Assembly (NCBI RefSeq): GCF_001984065.1
Contig: NZ_LYVP01000025.1
Location: 1-64,000, forward strand
Source: Pseudomonas sp. KK4
GTDB lineage: Bacteria; Pseudomonadota; Gammaproteobacteria; Pseudomonadales; Pseudomonadaceae
DNA length: 64,000 bases
Direction of reading: 5' to 3'
Shown piece by piece: positions 28,987 through 37,209 of this stretch. Position 1 is the stretch's first letter, and every line of letters begins with the position of its first letter. A program made the position numbers and the translations under genes. The notes under the pieces are model-generated. The model saw only the letters and a program-made list of their open reading frames with translations. It was not told where the DNA came from and searched no databases.

Positions 28987-29955
28987 TCAGCGGCGGTTGA
29001 GGATCTGGTCCATGACCCAGTCGGTCTTCAGGGCTTGCTCGGCGACGGCAGGATGCTGCGCCTCACCGCGAATATGCGCGTTCATGCCCAGCACGTGATG
29101 CCATTGAATGTGTTCATGGTTGCCGATGGTCAGGCTGAGGTGTTCATCGGCGTGCAACTGCACCGGATGCTCATCGAACACCGAAAAACCGATGCGCCCC
29201 AGGCTGCCTATGATCTCGACCCGATCCTCTCGACGGTCGGCAACGAAGTTCCAGCAGCCCATGCCCAGTGCCCCACCAGCAAAGCGCCAGGTGGCACTGA
29301 CCGCATCTTCAGCCGCGTACAGACCTGCCTGACGCGCCGTGAGCCCGGCCACTTCGACGATGTCACCCAGCAGATACTGAAACAGGTCCAGACCATGGCT
29401 GGCCAGATCTGCGAAATAACCGCCACCGGCAATCGTCGGGTCGGTTCGCCAATTGTTGCTGCCGCTGAGGTCCACCGGCGATGCCTGTTTGGTCAGTGTC
29501 CAGCTCATGTGCCGAACCTCGCCGATCCGCCCGTCCGCCAGCCACTGGCGCACCTGCTGAAAGCGCGGCAACGAACGTCGGTAGTAGGACACGAACAGGT
29601 GCAGCCCGGCATCGGCGAACGCCTTGTGCATCTCTCGGCTTTGTCCGGCATTGAGCGACATTGGTTTTTCAGCGCAGCAATGCTTGCCCGCCGCCGCCAC
29701 TTTCAAGGCATAGGCCTGATGACTGTCGGGGGGCGTGGCGATGTACACGGCGTCCACTTGCGGGTCATTGATCAGGGCATCGACGTCGGTGTAGACCCGG
29801 GCGATGCCGTGACGGGCGGCGTAATCGCTGACCGCCTCCAGCCGTCGCCCCATCACCGCCACCAACGCCGAGCCGGGGACCTTGTAGAAGGCTGGCCCGC
29901 TCTTGCGCTCGGCGACGCTGCCGCAGCCGATCATCCCCCAGCGGATCACTTTCAC
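28987..29955 (-). CDS. Gfo/Idh/MocA-family NAD(P)-dependent oxidoreductase
   Basis: 322 residues from a GTG at 29955 that overlaps the peroxidase stop as GTGA. The Rossmann motif is at the N-terminus (VKVIRWGMIGCGSVAE). AEKPMS contains the conserved Lys-Pro of the family, and GGGYFADLASHGLDLFQYLLG holds the catalytic-site His region. The substrate is probably a sugar, inositol or related alcohol, but this cannot be fixed from sequence. Coupling to a DyP peroxidase gene is unusual. Confidence 0.88.
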   Translation of the reverse strand: MKVIRWGMIGCGSVAERKSGPAFYKVPGSALVAVMGRRLEAVSDYAARHGIARVYTDVDALINDPQVDAVYIATPPDSHQAYALKVAAAGKHCCAEKPMSLNAGQSREMHKAFADAGLHLFVSYYRRSLPRFQQVRQWLADGRIGEVRHMSWTLTKQASPVDLSGSNNWRTDPTIAGGGYFADLASHGLDLFQYLLGDIVEVAGLTARQAGLYAAEDAVSATWRFAGGALGMGCWNFVADRREDRVEIIGSLGRIGFSVFDEHPVQLHADEHLSLTIGNHEHIQWHHVLGMNAHIRGEAQHPAVAEQALKTDWVMDQILNRR

Positions 29956-30848
29956 ACAGAGGCCTTGATGCTCAATGCCCGCAGATCCAGCCGACCGTCC
30001 TTGAGCGGCGGGCACCAGTAGTAGCCACCGGTGATCGGCCGGCTGATGCGGTACAGGCCATCGGTGATGCCATCTTCCAGGCCGCTCATGCGGCGCAGCT
30101 GGACTTCGAAGGCGTCGAGTGAGAAACCGAAGGCGAGGAACATCAAACCGGCGCGGTCGTCTTCGATCCACGGCATCGACCGACGAACGATGAAGGCCTC
30201 GGGCGCGAAGCTTTCCTGGGCGGTGCGTTTGACGTGGGCAGAGATCGGCGCGTCGTCGAGCTCTTCGTTGTCGCTCAGGCGACGGCCCATGATGTCGTCG
30301 GTTTCGTGGGACGCCATGGCGTGGAAGCGCTGGAGGTCATGCTGCCACTGCTGGATCGCGGCAAAGCTGCCGCCCACCGTGCCTTCGATGCCCTCGGCCA
30401 CCAGCGCCGCAGTCACCGCCGCTTCGTCACGAGGGTTTTCGGTGCCGTCTTCGTAGCCGGTCAGGTCATGGCCGTCGCGGTGGCGGAAGCCTTCGGTCAC
30501 CTGCACCAGACGCAGCGCCGGGGCCAGCGCGGCGACGAACGCATTGCTGCGATTGAGCAACTCGCCACGGTCGGTGCCGTGCAACCAACACCACAGCGCC
30601 TGCTGCGTCGACGGGTTGTCCACGCCCACGCCGGTCAGCGCCGGGAACGCGCGCAGCCCTTCAATGTTGCCATCCAGCGCCTTGACCAGCGATTCACCAA
30701 AACCCACCACTGCCGACTGGCCGTCCACCATTTGCATCAGCTTGTCGAGCGCGGCCGGCAGGTCGGCGACGGATTCGAGGGCGAAGAACAGATGGCGGGC
30801 GTGAAGCGGAACAGGGGTGGCGAGAATGCCCGGCTGGTAGTGACTCAT
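29952..30848 (-). CDS. DyP-type haem peroxidase (YfeX-like)
   Basis: 298 residues from MSHYQPGIL at 30848, preceded by AAGGAG. The DyP signature GxxDG is present as GYEDGTENP (about residue 145), with a candidate proximal haem His in SAHVKRT and Arg in IVRRSMPW. The lack of a Tat signal suggests a cytosolic enzyme, as for YfeX. It uses peroxide to oxidise dyes, porphyrinogens or similar substrates. It is the first gene of a two-gene unit with the Gfo/Idh/MocA oxidoreductase. Confidence 0.92.
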   Translation of the reverse strand: MSHYQPGILATPVPLHARHLFFALESVADLPAALDKLMQMVDGQSAVVGFGESLVKALDGNIEGLRAFPALTGVGVDNPSTQQALWCWLHGTDRGELLNRSNAFVAALAPALRLVQVTEGFRHRDGHDLTGYEDGTENPRDEAAVTAALVAEGIEGTVGGSFAAIQQWQHDLQRFHAMASHETDDIMGRRLSDNEELDDAPISAHVKRTAQESFAPEAFIVRRSMPWIEDDRAGLMFLAFGFSLDAFEVQLRRMSGLEDGITDGLYRISRPITGGYYWCPPLKDGRLDLRALSIKASV

Positions 30849-30988
30849 GTGAACTCCTTCAGAAAGAGTGCGAAGTTTAACCGCAACAAGGTTTTTCAAC
30901 ACCCGCGCAAAGCGGTCTACGCTTGAGACACAAGATCCAGAGCCTCGACCCCTCTACTCTGCCCTTCGCCGCTTGATTGATGTATTAA

Positions 30989-31089
30989 CTGTAGGAGCGA
31001 GTTGCTCGCGAAAAGCCCAAAGCCGCCGCGGGGCATCTGATTTCACGCGTCATCGTTCAAGACCATCGCGAGCGAGCTCGCGCCTGCAG
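30989..31089. repeat. Degenerate REPIN
   Basis: Diverged inverted REP pair (CTGTAGGAGCGAGTTGCTCG with one base lost, and GCGAGCGAGCTCGCGCCTGC) between the divergent peroxidase and GapN genes. It is the last REP I see in the window; none occurs from here to 64 kb. Confidence 0.8.
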
Positions 31090-31127
31090 TGGGCCGGGCC
31101 CGCCGACATATCACACGGGGTAGCGAC

Positions 31128-32753
31128 ATGAGCACAGCAGACATCCTTGGCAACCTGTTTCCCGAGGCCGGCAGCATCCCGGAAAAATACCGCTTCGACG
31201 CGCCGATCGAGCAGCGTGAATACCTGGTCGACGGCGTCCTGAAAACCTGGTCCGGCCCCCTCGCCACCGTGCGCAGCCCGGTGTACCTCAAGGGCGCAGC
31301 GGGCGACGAGCAAGTCATCCTCGGCAGCACACCGCTGCTGGATGCCGACACTGCACTGACTGCCCTGGACGCCGCCGTGCGCGCCTATGACCGGGGCCAG
31401 GGCCTGTGGCCCACCCTGCGCGTGGCTGAGCGCATCCAGCACGTGGAAACCTTCCTGGGGCACATGCGCCAGCAGCGCGAAGCGGTGGTCAAGCTGCTGA
31501 TGTGGGAAATCGGCAAGAACCTCAAGGACTCGGAAAAAGAGTTCGACCGCACCTGCGATTACATCGTCGACACCATCAATGCCCTCAAGGAACTCGACCG
31601 TCGCTCCAGCCGCTTCGAACTGGAGCAGGACACCCTCGGCCAGATCCGCCGCGTCCCCCTGGGCGTGGCGCTGTGCATGGGCCCCTACAACTATCCGTTG
31701 AACGAAACCTTCACCACGTTGATCCCGGCGCTGATCATGGGCAACACCGTGGTGTTCAAGCCGGCCAAACTCGGTGTGCTGTTGATTCGCCCGCTGCTCG
31801 AGGCGTTCCGCGACAGTTTCCCGGCCGGGGTGATCAACGTGATCTACGGCAGCGGCCGCGAGACCGTCAGCGCCCTGATGGCCAGCGGCAAGATCGATAT
31901 CTTCGCGTTCATCGGCACCAACAAGGCCGCCAGCGACCTGAAGAAACTGCACCCGCGCCCTCATCGCCTGCGCGCGGCACTGGGGCTGGATGCGAAGAAC
32001 CCCGGCATCGTCCTGCCCGAGGTGGATCTGGACAATGCGGTCAACGAGGCGCTCACCGGCTCCCTGTCGTTCAACGGCCAGCGTTGCACGGCGTTGAAAA
32101 TCCTCTTCGTCCACGAAGACGTGGTCGACCGTTTCATCGAAAAATTCAACGCCAAACTGGCCGTGCTCAAACCCGGCATGCCCTGGGACAGCGGCGTGGC
32201 CCTGACGCCCCTGCCGGAATCGGGCAAGGTCGATTACCTGCACGGTCTGGTGGCCGATGCCGTCGGCAAGGGTGCAAAAGTGGTCAACCCCCATGGCGGC
32301 GAGGCCCGCGCCTCGTTCTTCTACCCGGCGGTGCTGTACCCGGTGACGCCGCAGATGCGGGTCTACCAGGAAGAACAGTTTGGCCCGGTGGTGCCGATCG
32401 TGCCGTACCGCCACCTGGACACGGTGATCGATTACGTCCTGGAATCGGACTTCGGTCAGCAATTGAGTATCTTCGGCACCAACCCGGTCGCGGTCGGTCG
32501 TTTGGTGGACACTTTCGCCAATCAGGTCGGCCGGATCAACCTCAATGCCCAGTGCCAGCGCGGCCCCGACACCTACCCGTTCAACGGCCGCAAAAACTCC
32601 GCCGAAGGTACGCTGTCGGTGCATGACGCTTTAAGGGTATTTTCGATCCGGACACTGGTGGCGACCAAGTTCCAGGAAACCAACAAGGACCTGATCAGCG
32701 AGATCATCAGTGGCCGCAGTTCAAGCTTCTTGACCACTGACTACATTTTCTGA
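31128..32753 (+). CDS. gapN: NADP-dependent glyceraldehyde-3-phosphate dehydrogenase-like aldehyde dehydrogenase
   Basis: 541 residues from MSTADILGNLF at 31128. This is an aldehyde dehydrogenase: PLGVALCMGPYNYPLNE is the cofactor-site region, GNTVVFKPAK carries the NADP-contact Lys, and the catalytic Cys is in FNGQRCTALK. The opening text and length match Pseudomonas GapN-type enzymes, which oxidise glyceraldehyde 3-phosphate directly to 3-phosphoglycerate and make NADPH. The gene symbol is by recollection of this subgroup. An FUSC-like membrane gene follows 11 bases later. Confidence 0.82.
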   Translation: MSTADILGNLFPEAGSIPEKYRFDAPIEQREYLVDGVLKTWSGPLATVRSPVYLKGAAGDEQVILGSTPLLDADTALTALDAAVRAYDRGQGLWPTLRVAERIQHVETFLGHMRQQREAVVKLLMWEIGKNLKDSEKEFDRTCDYIVDTINALKELDRRSSRFELEQDTLGQIRRVPLGVALCMGPYNYPLNETFTTLIPALIMGNTVVFKPAKLGVLLIRPLLEAFRDSFPAGVINVIYGSGRETVSALMASGKIDIFAFIGTNKAASDLKKLHPRPHRLRAALGLDAKNPGIVLPEVDLDNAVNEALTGSLSFNGQRCTALKILFVHEDVVDRFIEKFNAKLAVLKPGMPWDSGVALTPLPESGKVDYLHGLVADAVGKGAKVVNPHGGEARASFFYPAVLYPVTPQMRVYQEEQFGPVVPIVPYRHLDTVIDYVLESDFGQQLSIFGTNPVAVGRLVDTFANQVGRINLNAQCQRGPDTYPFNGRKNSAEGTLSVHDALRVFSIRTLVATKFQETNKDLISEIISGRSSSFLTTDYIF

Positions 32754-32764
32754 GGAGAGCGAAT

Positions 32765-33841
32765 CTGAGTACATCCTTCGCCCATCGACTGCCAGCGCCG
32801 GTGCGCCGGTTACTGCGCCCGCTGCTGGACCCGTACCGCCGCTATCGCCATGCGCGCGTGATCCATGCGGTACGAGTGTCACTGGGGTTGCTGGCGTCCA
32901 TCCTGCTGACCACCGGCATCCACCTGCCCCACGGCGAGTGGGCGTCGGTGACCATGCTGGTGGTGATCGGCGGTTTGCAGCACCACGGCAACATCGGCAA
33001 AAAAGCGGCGGAACGGGCCATCGGCACCCTGCTCGGGGCGGCGATCGGCCTGGTGCTGGTGGTGCAACAGTCCTGGCTCGGCATGCCCTGGCTGACCTAT
33101 TTCGCGATGGCGGTGATCTGCGGGTTCTTCTCATACCACGCCATCGGCAAGGGCGGCTACACCGCGCTGCTGGCGGGCATTACTGTGTTTATCGTCGCAG
33201 GGCATGGTGACAACCCGGTCTCCGACGGTTTGTGGCGCGGCGTCGACATCCTGATCGGCATTGCGTTGGCCCTGGCGTTTTCCTTCGCCCTGCCGCTGTA
33301 TGCGGTCTATTCCTGGCGCTACAACCTGGCCGATGCCCTGCGCGATTGCGCGGCGGTCTACGGGCGCATCATCAACGGCCAACCGGTGACGGACGACGAA
33401 CACCTCAAGCTGATGGGCCGCCTCAACGCAGTGATGGTGCAACTGCGCTCGTTGATGCCGTCGGTGTCCAAGGAAGTGAAGATCTCCATGAAAGAACTCG
33501 ATGCCATCCAGCGTCATCTGCGGATGTGCGTCAGCACCCTGGAGATCCTCGGCAACACCCGGCCCGATCCCCGGGACACCGAGGCCATGGCGCATCTGCA
33601 ATCGGAAATGAAGGCGGAACACCGACTGATCCGCGTGCATCTGGTCGCCATGGCCAGGGCGCTGAAGAGCGGTGAAACCCTGCGCCTCGGTCGGGCGGTT
33701 GAATTGCCCTTGGATTCGAGCCTGGAGACACCGATCCATAACACTCTGGATGGCTACCGATTGCTGGTCCGTCAATTGGCGGCGAACATCGGCGAGATGC
33801 GTCTGCGTCTGGCCAGGACGGCGCCGCGGTGGAGTATTTGA
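32765..33841 (+). CDS. FUSC/YccS-like inner-membrane protein
   Basis: About 358 residues if translation begins at CTG 32765 (STSFAHRLPAPVRRLLRP), which has AGGAG exactly seven bases upstream. The first conventional start is GTG at 32801, without a ribosome site. Membrane helices include SLGLLASILLTTGIHLP, MLVVIGGLQHHGNIG and a region near residue 150, followed by a cytosolic alpha-helical C-terminal half. The pattern GKKAAERAIGTLLGAAIGLV is typical of the FUSC family, thought to export aromatic acids or other toxic compounds. It forms a unit with gapN. Confidence 0.8.
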   Translation: MSTSFAHRLPAPVRRLLRPLLDPYRRYRHARVIHAVRVSLGLLASILLTTGIHLPHGEWASVTMLVVIGGLQHHGNIGKKAAERAIGTLLGAAIGLVLVVQQSWLGMPWLTYFAMAVICGFFSYHAIGKGGYTALLAGITVFIVAGHGDNPVSDGLWRGVDILIGIALALAFSFALPLYAVYSWRYNLADALRDCAAVYGRIINGQPVTDDEHLKLMGRLNAVMVQLRSLMPSVSKEVKISMKELDAIQRHLRMCVSTLEILGNTRPDPRDTEAMAHLQSEMKAEHRLIRVHLVAMARALKSGETLRLGRAVELPLDSSLETPIHNTLDGYRLLVRQLAANIGEMRLRLARTAPRWSI

Positions 33842-33848
33842 CGCTTGA

Positions 33849-34742
33849 TTATTGCGTGGCCGTGCGCCGAAGTTTCAGGCTCCAACCCTGCTGCATCCCC
33901 GCAGCTGCCAGCAATATCGCCGCCACACCCGTCCACTGCAGTGGCTCCAGACGATGACCGAAGGCAAACCAGTCGACGAAAATCGCCGCGATCGGGTAGA
34001 TGAACGACAGCGCGCCGGTCAATGCCGTGGGCAGTTTCTGAATCGCGCCGTACAGCAGCACGTACATCACACCGGTGTGCACGATGCCCAGGGTGATCAG
34101 GCTGGCCCAGGCGCTCGGCGCCTGCGGCAGCGCTGAAAAGTGCGCGAACGGCGCGAGCAGCAGCACGCCGGTGCTGACCTGAATCAGCGCGATCAGATGC
34201 GGCGGTGTGCCGGTCAGGCGCTTGATGATCAACGCGGCAATCGCATAAAGGAACGCCGCGCCCAGCGCCAGCACAATGCCGATCAGGTACTGATTGCCAC
34301 CCTCGCCCTCCCCGCCGTGGGCACTGACGATTGCCAGCATGCCGAGGAATGAAACACCCAGCCACGTCAGCTTCTGCAGGGTGATTTTCTCGTTGAGAAA
34401 TATCGCGGCCAGGCCCACCAGCATGAACGGCTGCACGTTGTAGACCGCGGTGCCGATGGCGATCGACGCGCGGGAATAGGAGGCGAACAGCAGCACCCAA
34501 TTGCCGACGATCGCTACACCGCTGAGCACGGCCAACAGTAAGGTGGCGCGGGTCAGAATGCCGGGGCGCAGGAAGCCGAATGCCGCGCAAATCAGCAGCA
34601 GGGTGCCGGCACCGAACACGCAGCGCCAGAACACCACGTCCAGCACCGGTTGCCCGGAAACCAGCACGAACCAGCCGATGGTGCCGGAGATCAGCATGGC
34701 GGCAGTCATTTCGAACGAGCCGCGGCGTATTGTCTTGTCCAT
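33849..34742 (-). CDS. DMT-superfamily (EamA) transporter
   Basis: 297 residues from MDKTIRRGSF at 34742, with GAGGAG seven bases upstream. Ten hydrophobic segments form two EamA repeats (SGTIGWFVLVSGQPVLDVVF, then VGLAAIFLNEKIT; second half GIVHTGVMYVLLYGAIQKLP). Such carriers usually export amino acids or metabolites. The gene is divergent from an Lrp/AsnC regulator with a 136-base gap, a common regulator-exporter pairing. Confidence 0.92.
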   Translation of the reverse strand: MDKTIRRGSFEMTAAMLISGTIGWFVLVSGQPVLDVVFWRCVFGAGTLLLICAAFGFLRPGILTRATLLLAVLSGVAIVGNWVLLFASYSRASIAIGTAVYNVQPFMLVGLAAIFLNEKITLQKLTWLGVSFLGMLAIVSAHGGEGEGGNQYLIGIVLALGAAFLYAIAALIIKRLTGTPPHLIALIQVSTGVLLLAPFAHFSALPQAPSAWASLITLGIVHTGVMYVLLYGAIQKLPTALTGALSFIYPIAAIFVDWFAFGHRLEPLQWTGVAAILLAAAGMQQGWSLKLRRTATQ

Positions 34743-34878
34743 CTTCAGACTCCTCTGTGGATGGACAAAGTATGCCGATGAGCGGATAGGGTTCTCCATG
34801 GCATAAAGCAGGCTAAACTCGGCATCTGCCTTTTTTATCAAGGCGAATTCCGATAACTGCCTAATGGAAGGTTTTGCC

Positions 34879-35316
34879 ATGACCGACGATATCGACCAGG
34901 TGCTGATCAGCGCCCTGATGGAAGACTCGCGCCGCTCGCTCAAGGCCCTGGCGCAAATCAGCGGCCTGTCTTCACCCAGTGTCGCCGAGCGCCTGCGTCG
35001 CCTTGAGGAGCGCGGCGTGCTCAAGGGTTACACCGTTGACATCGACCCGAAATGCTTCGGCTATCAGCTGCAGGCCATCGTCCGCGTTCGCCCGCTGCCG
35101 GGTCAGTTGCAGGAAGTGGAGCGCCAGATCATGGCGATCCCCGAATTCACCGAATGCGACAAGGTCACCGGCGAGGACTGCTTCATCGCGCGCCTGCATG
35201 TGCGCTCCATGGAGCAACTGGACACCCTGCTCGATCGCCTCAACACCCTGGCGGAAACCAACACCGCGATCGTCAAGAAAACCCCGGTCAAGCGCCGCTT
35301 GCCGCCGATGGCGTAG
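34879..35316 (+). CDS. Lrp/AsnC-family transcriptional regulator
   Basis: 145 residues from ATG 34879, selected because GGAAGG lies seven bases upstream; the ATG at 34864 is inferior. The N-terminal helix-turn-helix (LKALAQISGLSSPSVAERLRR) is followed by a RAM/AsnC effector domain (YQLQAIVRVRPLPG, TGEDCFIARLHV). It probably senses an amino acid and controls the divergent EamA exporter. A hairpin terminator follows its stop. Confidence 0.92.
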   Translation: MTDDIDQVLISALMEDSRRSLKALAQISGLSSPSVAERLRRLEERGVLKGYTVDIDPKCFGYQLQAIVRVRPLPGQLQEVERQIMAIPEFTECDKVTGEDCFIARLHVRSMEQLDTLLDRLNTLAETNTAIVKKTPVKRRLPPMA

Positions 35317-35340
35317 CGGCTTTCAACACACCGCAGACGA

Positions 35341-35368
35341 AAAAAAACCCGCCGAAGCGGGTTTTTCA
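35341..35368. terminator. Bidirectional rho-independent terminator
   Basis: AAACCCGC-CGAA-GCGGGTTT hairpin flanked by an A-run on the left and a T-run on the right, lying between the convergent Lrp and Bax-inhibitor genes. It can serve both strands. Confidence 0.9.
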
Positions 35369-35382
35369 TTCAGGAGCGACGA

Positions 35383-36054
35383 TCAGTCATCGCGGCCCAT
35401 GATGCCGAAGATCTGCAACAAGCTGATGAACAGGTTGTAGATCGATACATACAGGCTGATGGTAGCCATGATGTAGTTGCGCTCACCACCATGGATGATG
35501 GCGCTGGTCTGGAACAGAATGCAGACCGAGGAGAACAGCACGAAACCTGCGCTGATCGCCAGTTGCAGTCCGCTGATCTGGAAGAACAGGCTCGCCAGCG
35601 TCGCTGCCAGCAGGACAAAGAAGCCTGCAGTGATGAAACCGCCGAGGAAGCTCATGTCCTTGCGGGTGATCAGCACGTAAGCCGACAGGCCGCCGAACAC
35701 CAGCGCCGTCATCGCGAAAGCCGAGCTGACAACTTCAGCGCCGCCCTGCATGCCCAGGTAACGGTTGAGGATCGGGCCGAGCAGGAACCCCATGAAACCG
35801 GTCAGGGCAAATGCCGACACCAGGCCCCAGGCGGAATCACGGAGTTTGTTGGTGAGGAAGAAAAGGCCGTAGAAACCGATCAGCACCACGAAAATGTTCG
35901 GGTAGCCAACACGCATCTGCTGCGCCACGTAGGCCATCACACCGCTGAAAGCCAGGGTGAGAGCCAGCAAGCCGTATGTGTTGCGCAGGACGCGGCTAAC
36001 CTCTAGCTGCTCAGCCTGCACGCTGTTATTAACTGCGTAATCCTGTTCGCGCAT
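35383..36054 (-). CDS. Bax inhibitor-1/YccA family membrane protein
   Basis: 223 residues with about seven transmembrane segments (YGLLALTLAFSGVMAYVAQQ, VLIGFYGLFFLTNK and so on) and the C-terminal ISLYVSIYNLFISLLQIFGI motif of the TMBIM/Bax-inhibitor-1 family. Bacterial members (YccA, YetJ) act as calcium leak channels or modulate the FtsH protease. The start has AGGAG twelve bases upstream. It ends at the bidirectional terminator. Confidence 0.93.
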   Translation of the reverse strand: MREQDYAVNNSVQAEQLEVSRVLRNTYGLLALTLAFSGVMAYVAQQMRVGYPNIFVVLIGFYGLFFLTNKLRDSAWGLVSAFALTGFMGFLLGPILNRYLGMQGGAEVVSSAFAMTALVFGGLSAYVLITRKDMSFLGGFITAGFFVLLAATLASLFFQISGLQLAISAGFVLFSSVCILFQTSAIIHGGERNYIMATISLYVSIYNLFISLLQIFGIMGRDD

Positions 36055-36131
36055 GGCGACACTCCTGTTGGTTTGAAACGTTCAGTCGCAAAGATCATAA
36101 CAGACGCTCTGTAACAAGCTATGCAGAGAGT

Positions 36132-36159
36132 TTGACAGTGTGTTTCATTCAGGTATTAT
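36132..36159 (+). promoter_or_regulatory. Sigma-70 promoter of tRNA-Ser
   Basis: TTGACA (36132-36137), a 16-base spacer and TATTAT (36154-36159), followed by a GC-rich stretch before the tRNA. This is a near-consensus housekeeping promoter. Confidence 0.8.
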
Positions 36160-36177
36160 GGCGCCCGCAACGCAAAC

Positions 36178-36265
36178 GGAGGTGTGGCCGAGTGGTTTAA
36201 GGCAACGGTCTTGAAAACCGTCGACTGTAACAGGTCCATGAGTTCGAATCCCATCGCCTCCGCCA
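36178..36265 (+). tRNA. tRNA-Ser (anticodon UGA)
   Basis: 88 nucleotides including encoded CCA. The acceptor arms GGAGGTG and CGCCTCC pair with one G-U. The anticodon loop CT-TGA-AA sits on the stem CGGT/ACCG, a long variable arm is present as expected for serine, and the T-loop reads GTTCGAATC. The accessory region of about 8 kb begins just downstream, so this tRNA is a plausible integration site for mobile DNA. Confidence 0.96.
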
Positions 36266-36272
36266 TCTTTAT

Positions 36273-36306
36273 ACGACAAAGCCCTGATTATTCAGGGCTT
36301 TGTCGT
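36273..36306 (+). terminator. Hairpin terminator after tRNA-Ser
   Basis: Perfect 15-base stem ACGACAAAGCCCTGA with loop TTAT and its complement, beginning 8 bases after the tRNA CCA end. It probably ends the tRNA transcript; the AAA/TTT pairs in the stem supply a U-tract. Confidence 0.8.
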
Positions 36307-36341
36307 TTCTGGCGTTTGGAAAAAATGTCGACGCACGCCAT

Positions 36342-36377
36342 GTGTTCCATAACTATTTTGGAAGTGTTCCATAACTA
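36342..36377. repeat. 14-base direct repeats next to tRNA-Ser
   Basis: GTGTTCCATAACTA occurs at 36342-36355 and again at 36364-36377, a period of 22 bases. Short direct repeats next to a tRNA gene are typical arm-type binding sites of tyrosine integrases, but no integrase gene remains, so the role is inferred. Confidence 0.55.
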
Positions 36378-36440
36378 AGCGTCCTATCCCTCTCTTGCGG
36401 CGTCCTGCCGACCGTTAAAAAACCTTCATGTAACACGGTG

Positions 36441-36608
36441 CTACGCTGACCTTATAACCGAGGATCCAGTCATGCCGAATTCAGACCTGTTCAAAACGGC
36501 TGGGCAAAACGCCAGAGGCTGACAGCGACGGGCAGAAGTGTTGATCTGGTTGCTTAGAACGGCGATCAATAGATGTTCCAGTGCGTCTATCTGTGCCTGA
36601 TTGGTCAT
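36441..36608 (-). pseudogene. Remnant of a small phage-type protein
   Basis: A 55-residue frame begins MTNQAQIDALEHLLIAVLSN with a good ribosome site (AAGGA). This opening resembles a class of small prophage proteins starting MTKQAQIxALExLL. After about 20 residues the sequence (INTSARRCQPLAF onward) no longer looks like that family, so the gene is probably truncated and fused to unrelated DNA. Function unknown. Confidence 0.45.
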
Positions 36609-36623
36609 CTCACTGTCCTTGAT

Positions 36624-36683
36624 CCGGCTCCATGCCGGTTCGGACACAAATACTCCACTTCAACGAATCACGCCAGCAGGCGA
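36624..36683. repeat. 60-base direct repeat, copy 1
   Basis: Shares about 85 percent of bases with 37210-37269 (both contain GGCTCCATGCCGG and ACGAATCACGCCAGC). On the minus strand each copy lies upstream of a small phage-type gene and starts with a GCCGG/CCGGC hairpin. It may be a duplicated leader or regulatory element of the old prophage. Confidence 0.75.
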
Positions 36684-36704
36684 AGCAATCCGCTGTCTGG
36701 AGCA

Positions 36705-36791
36705 GTTACGAATCCCTGCCTGATCACCGGCCCCGCCCAAATCGGCATCAGTGGTGGTCGCACTAGCGGGCACATGGTCTACAAGATTTCA
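36705..36791 (+). pseudogene. Fragment of a phage PAPS-reductase-like protein
   Basis: The frame reads TNPCLITGPAQIGISGGRTS then GHMVYKI. LITGPAxIxxSGGRTSxYM is the N-terminal nucleotide-binding motif of phosphoadenosine-phosphosulfate-reductase-like proteins carried by many Pseudomonas prophages. Only about 29 codons survive; the rest (normally more than 200 residues) is gone. This identity is from memory of the motif. Confidence 0.5.
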
Positions 36792-36943
36792 AGAAGGGAC
36801 AGAGTGCCCTGACGGCAGCGAAGCTTTGCTGGATAGGGGAAGAAGTACAGCGCGAAGACATCGCGCAGGAGTTCAAGACGGAGCTTCAGGAGAAATTCGG
36901 CACCAACGCATCGCTTTCCCTTGGAGCTTTCTATCCGAAGTAA
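36767..36943 (+). pseudogene. Unidentified C-terminal gene fragment in the prophage remnant
   Basis: An open frame without its own start codon ends at TAA 36941-36943. Its last 50 residues look genuinely coding (KGQSALTAAKLCWIGEEVQR, then EDIAQEFKTELQEKFG, then GAFYPK). It overlaps the end of the PAPS-reductase-like fragment in another frame, as expected at a deletion junction between two phage genes. I do not recognise the family. Confidence 0.35.
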
Positions 36944-37013
36944 GGTACAGGCCGGGAAACCGGGCTGACCCACCCTCACCTATTGCATTTAAGACCGATG
37001 AGGGCGGGCAATA

Positions 37014-37172
37014 TCAGAATATTGTCTTTTGGAAAACCACAGCCGAAACCTTGTTGCCTCTAGCCTCGACCAGCTTTTTAGCTTCGTCTCTGTCCTTAGC
37101 AATCACCCTGGTTTTCTGCGAGGTTTTGTTCATCCCGTTGCTGACGTAAAACACTTCAAACTCGCTCTTCAT
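37014..37172 (-). CDS. Small phage-type protein of unknown function
   Basis: 52 residues from MKSEFEVFYVSNGMNKTSQK at 37172, with GAGGAAGG just upstream. The short, charged sequence ends GNKVSAVVFQKTIF and suggests a compact beta-alpha fold, but no family is recognised. The 60-base repeat copy 2 lies 38 bases upstream, the same arrangement as the small remnant at 36441. Confidence 0.5.
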   Translation of the reverse strand: MKSEFEVFYVSNGMNKTSQKTRVIAKDRDEAKKLVEARGNKVSAVVFQKTIF

Positions 37173-37209
37173 TGAGCCTTCCTCTATAGAAAAAACTTCA
37201 AAAATTACC

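Noticed and set aside
31050..32624. 524-codon minus-strand frame opposite gapN
   Set aside because: No recognisable domain; the aldehyde dehydrogenase on the other strand explains the coding signal.
36178..36265. Search for a duplicated tRNA-Ser 3' end as the attR site of an integrated element
   Set aside because: I found no second copy of the GTTCGAATC-to-CGCCTCC tRNA end between here and gcd by eye, so no attachment site is claimed.
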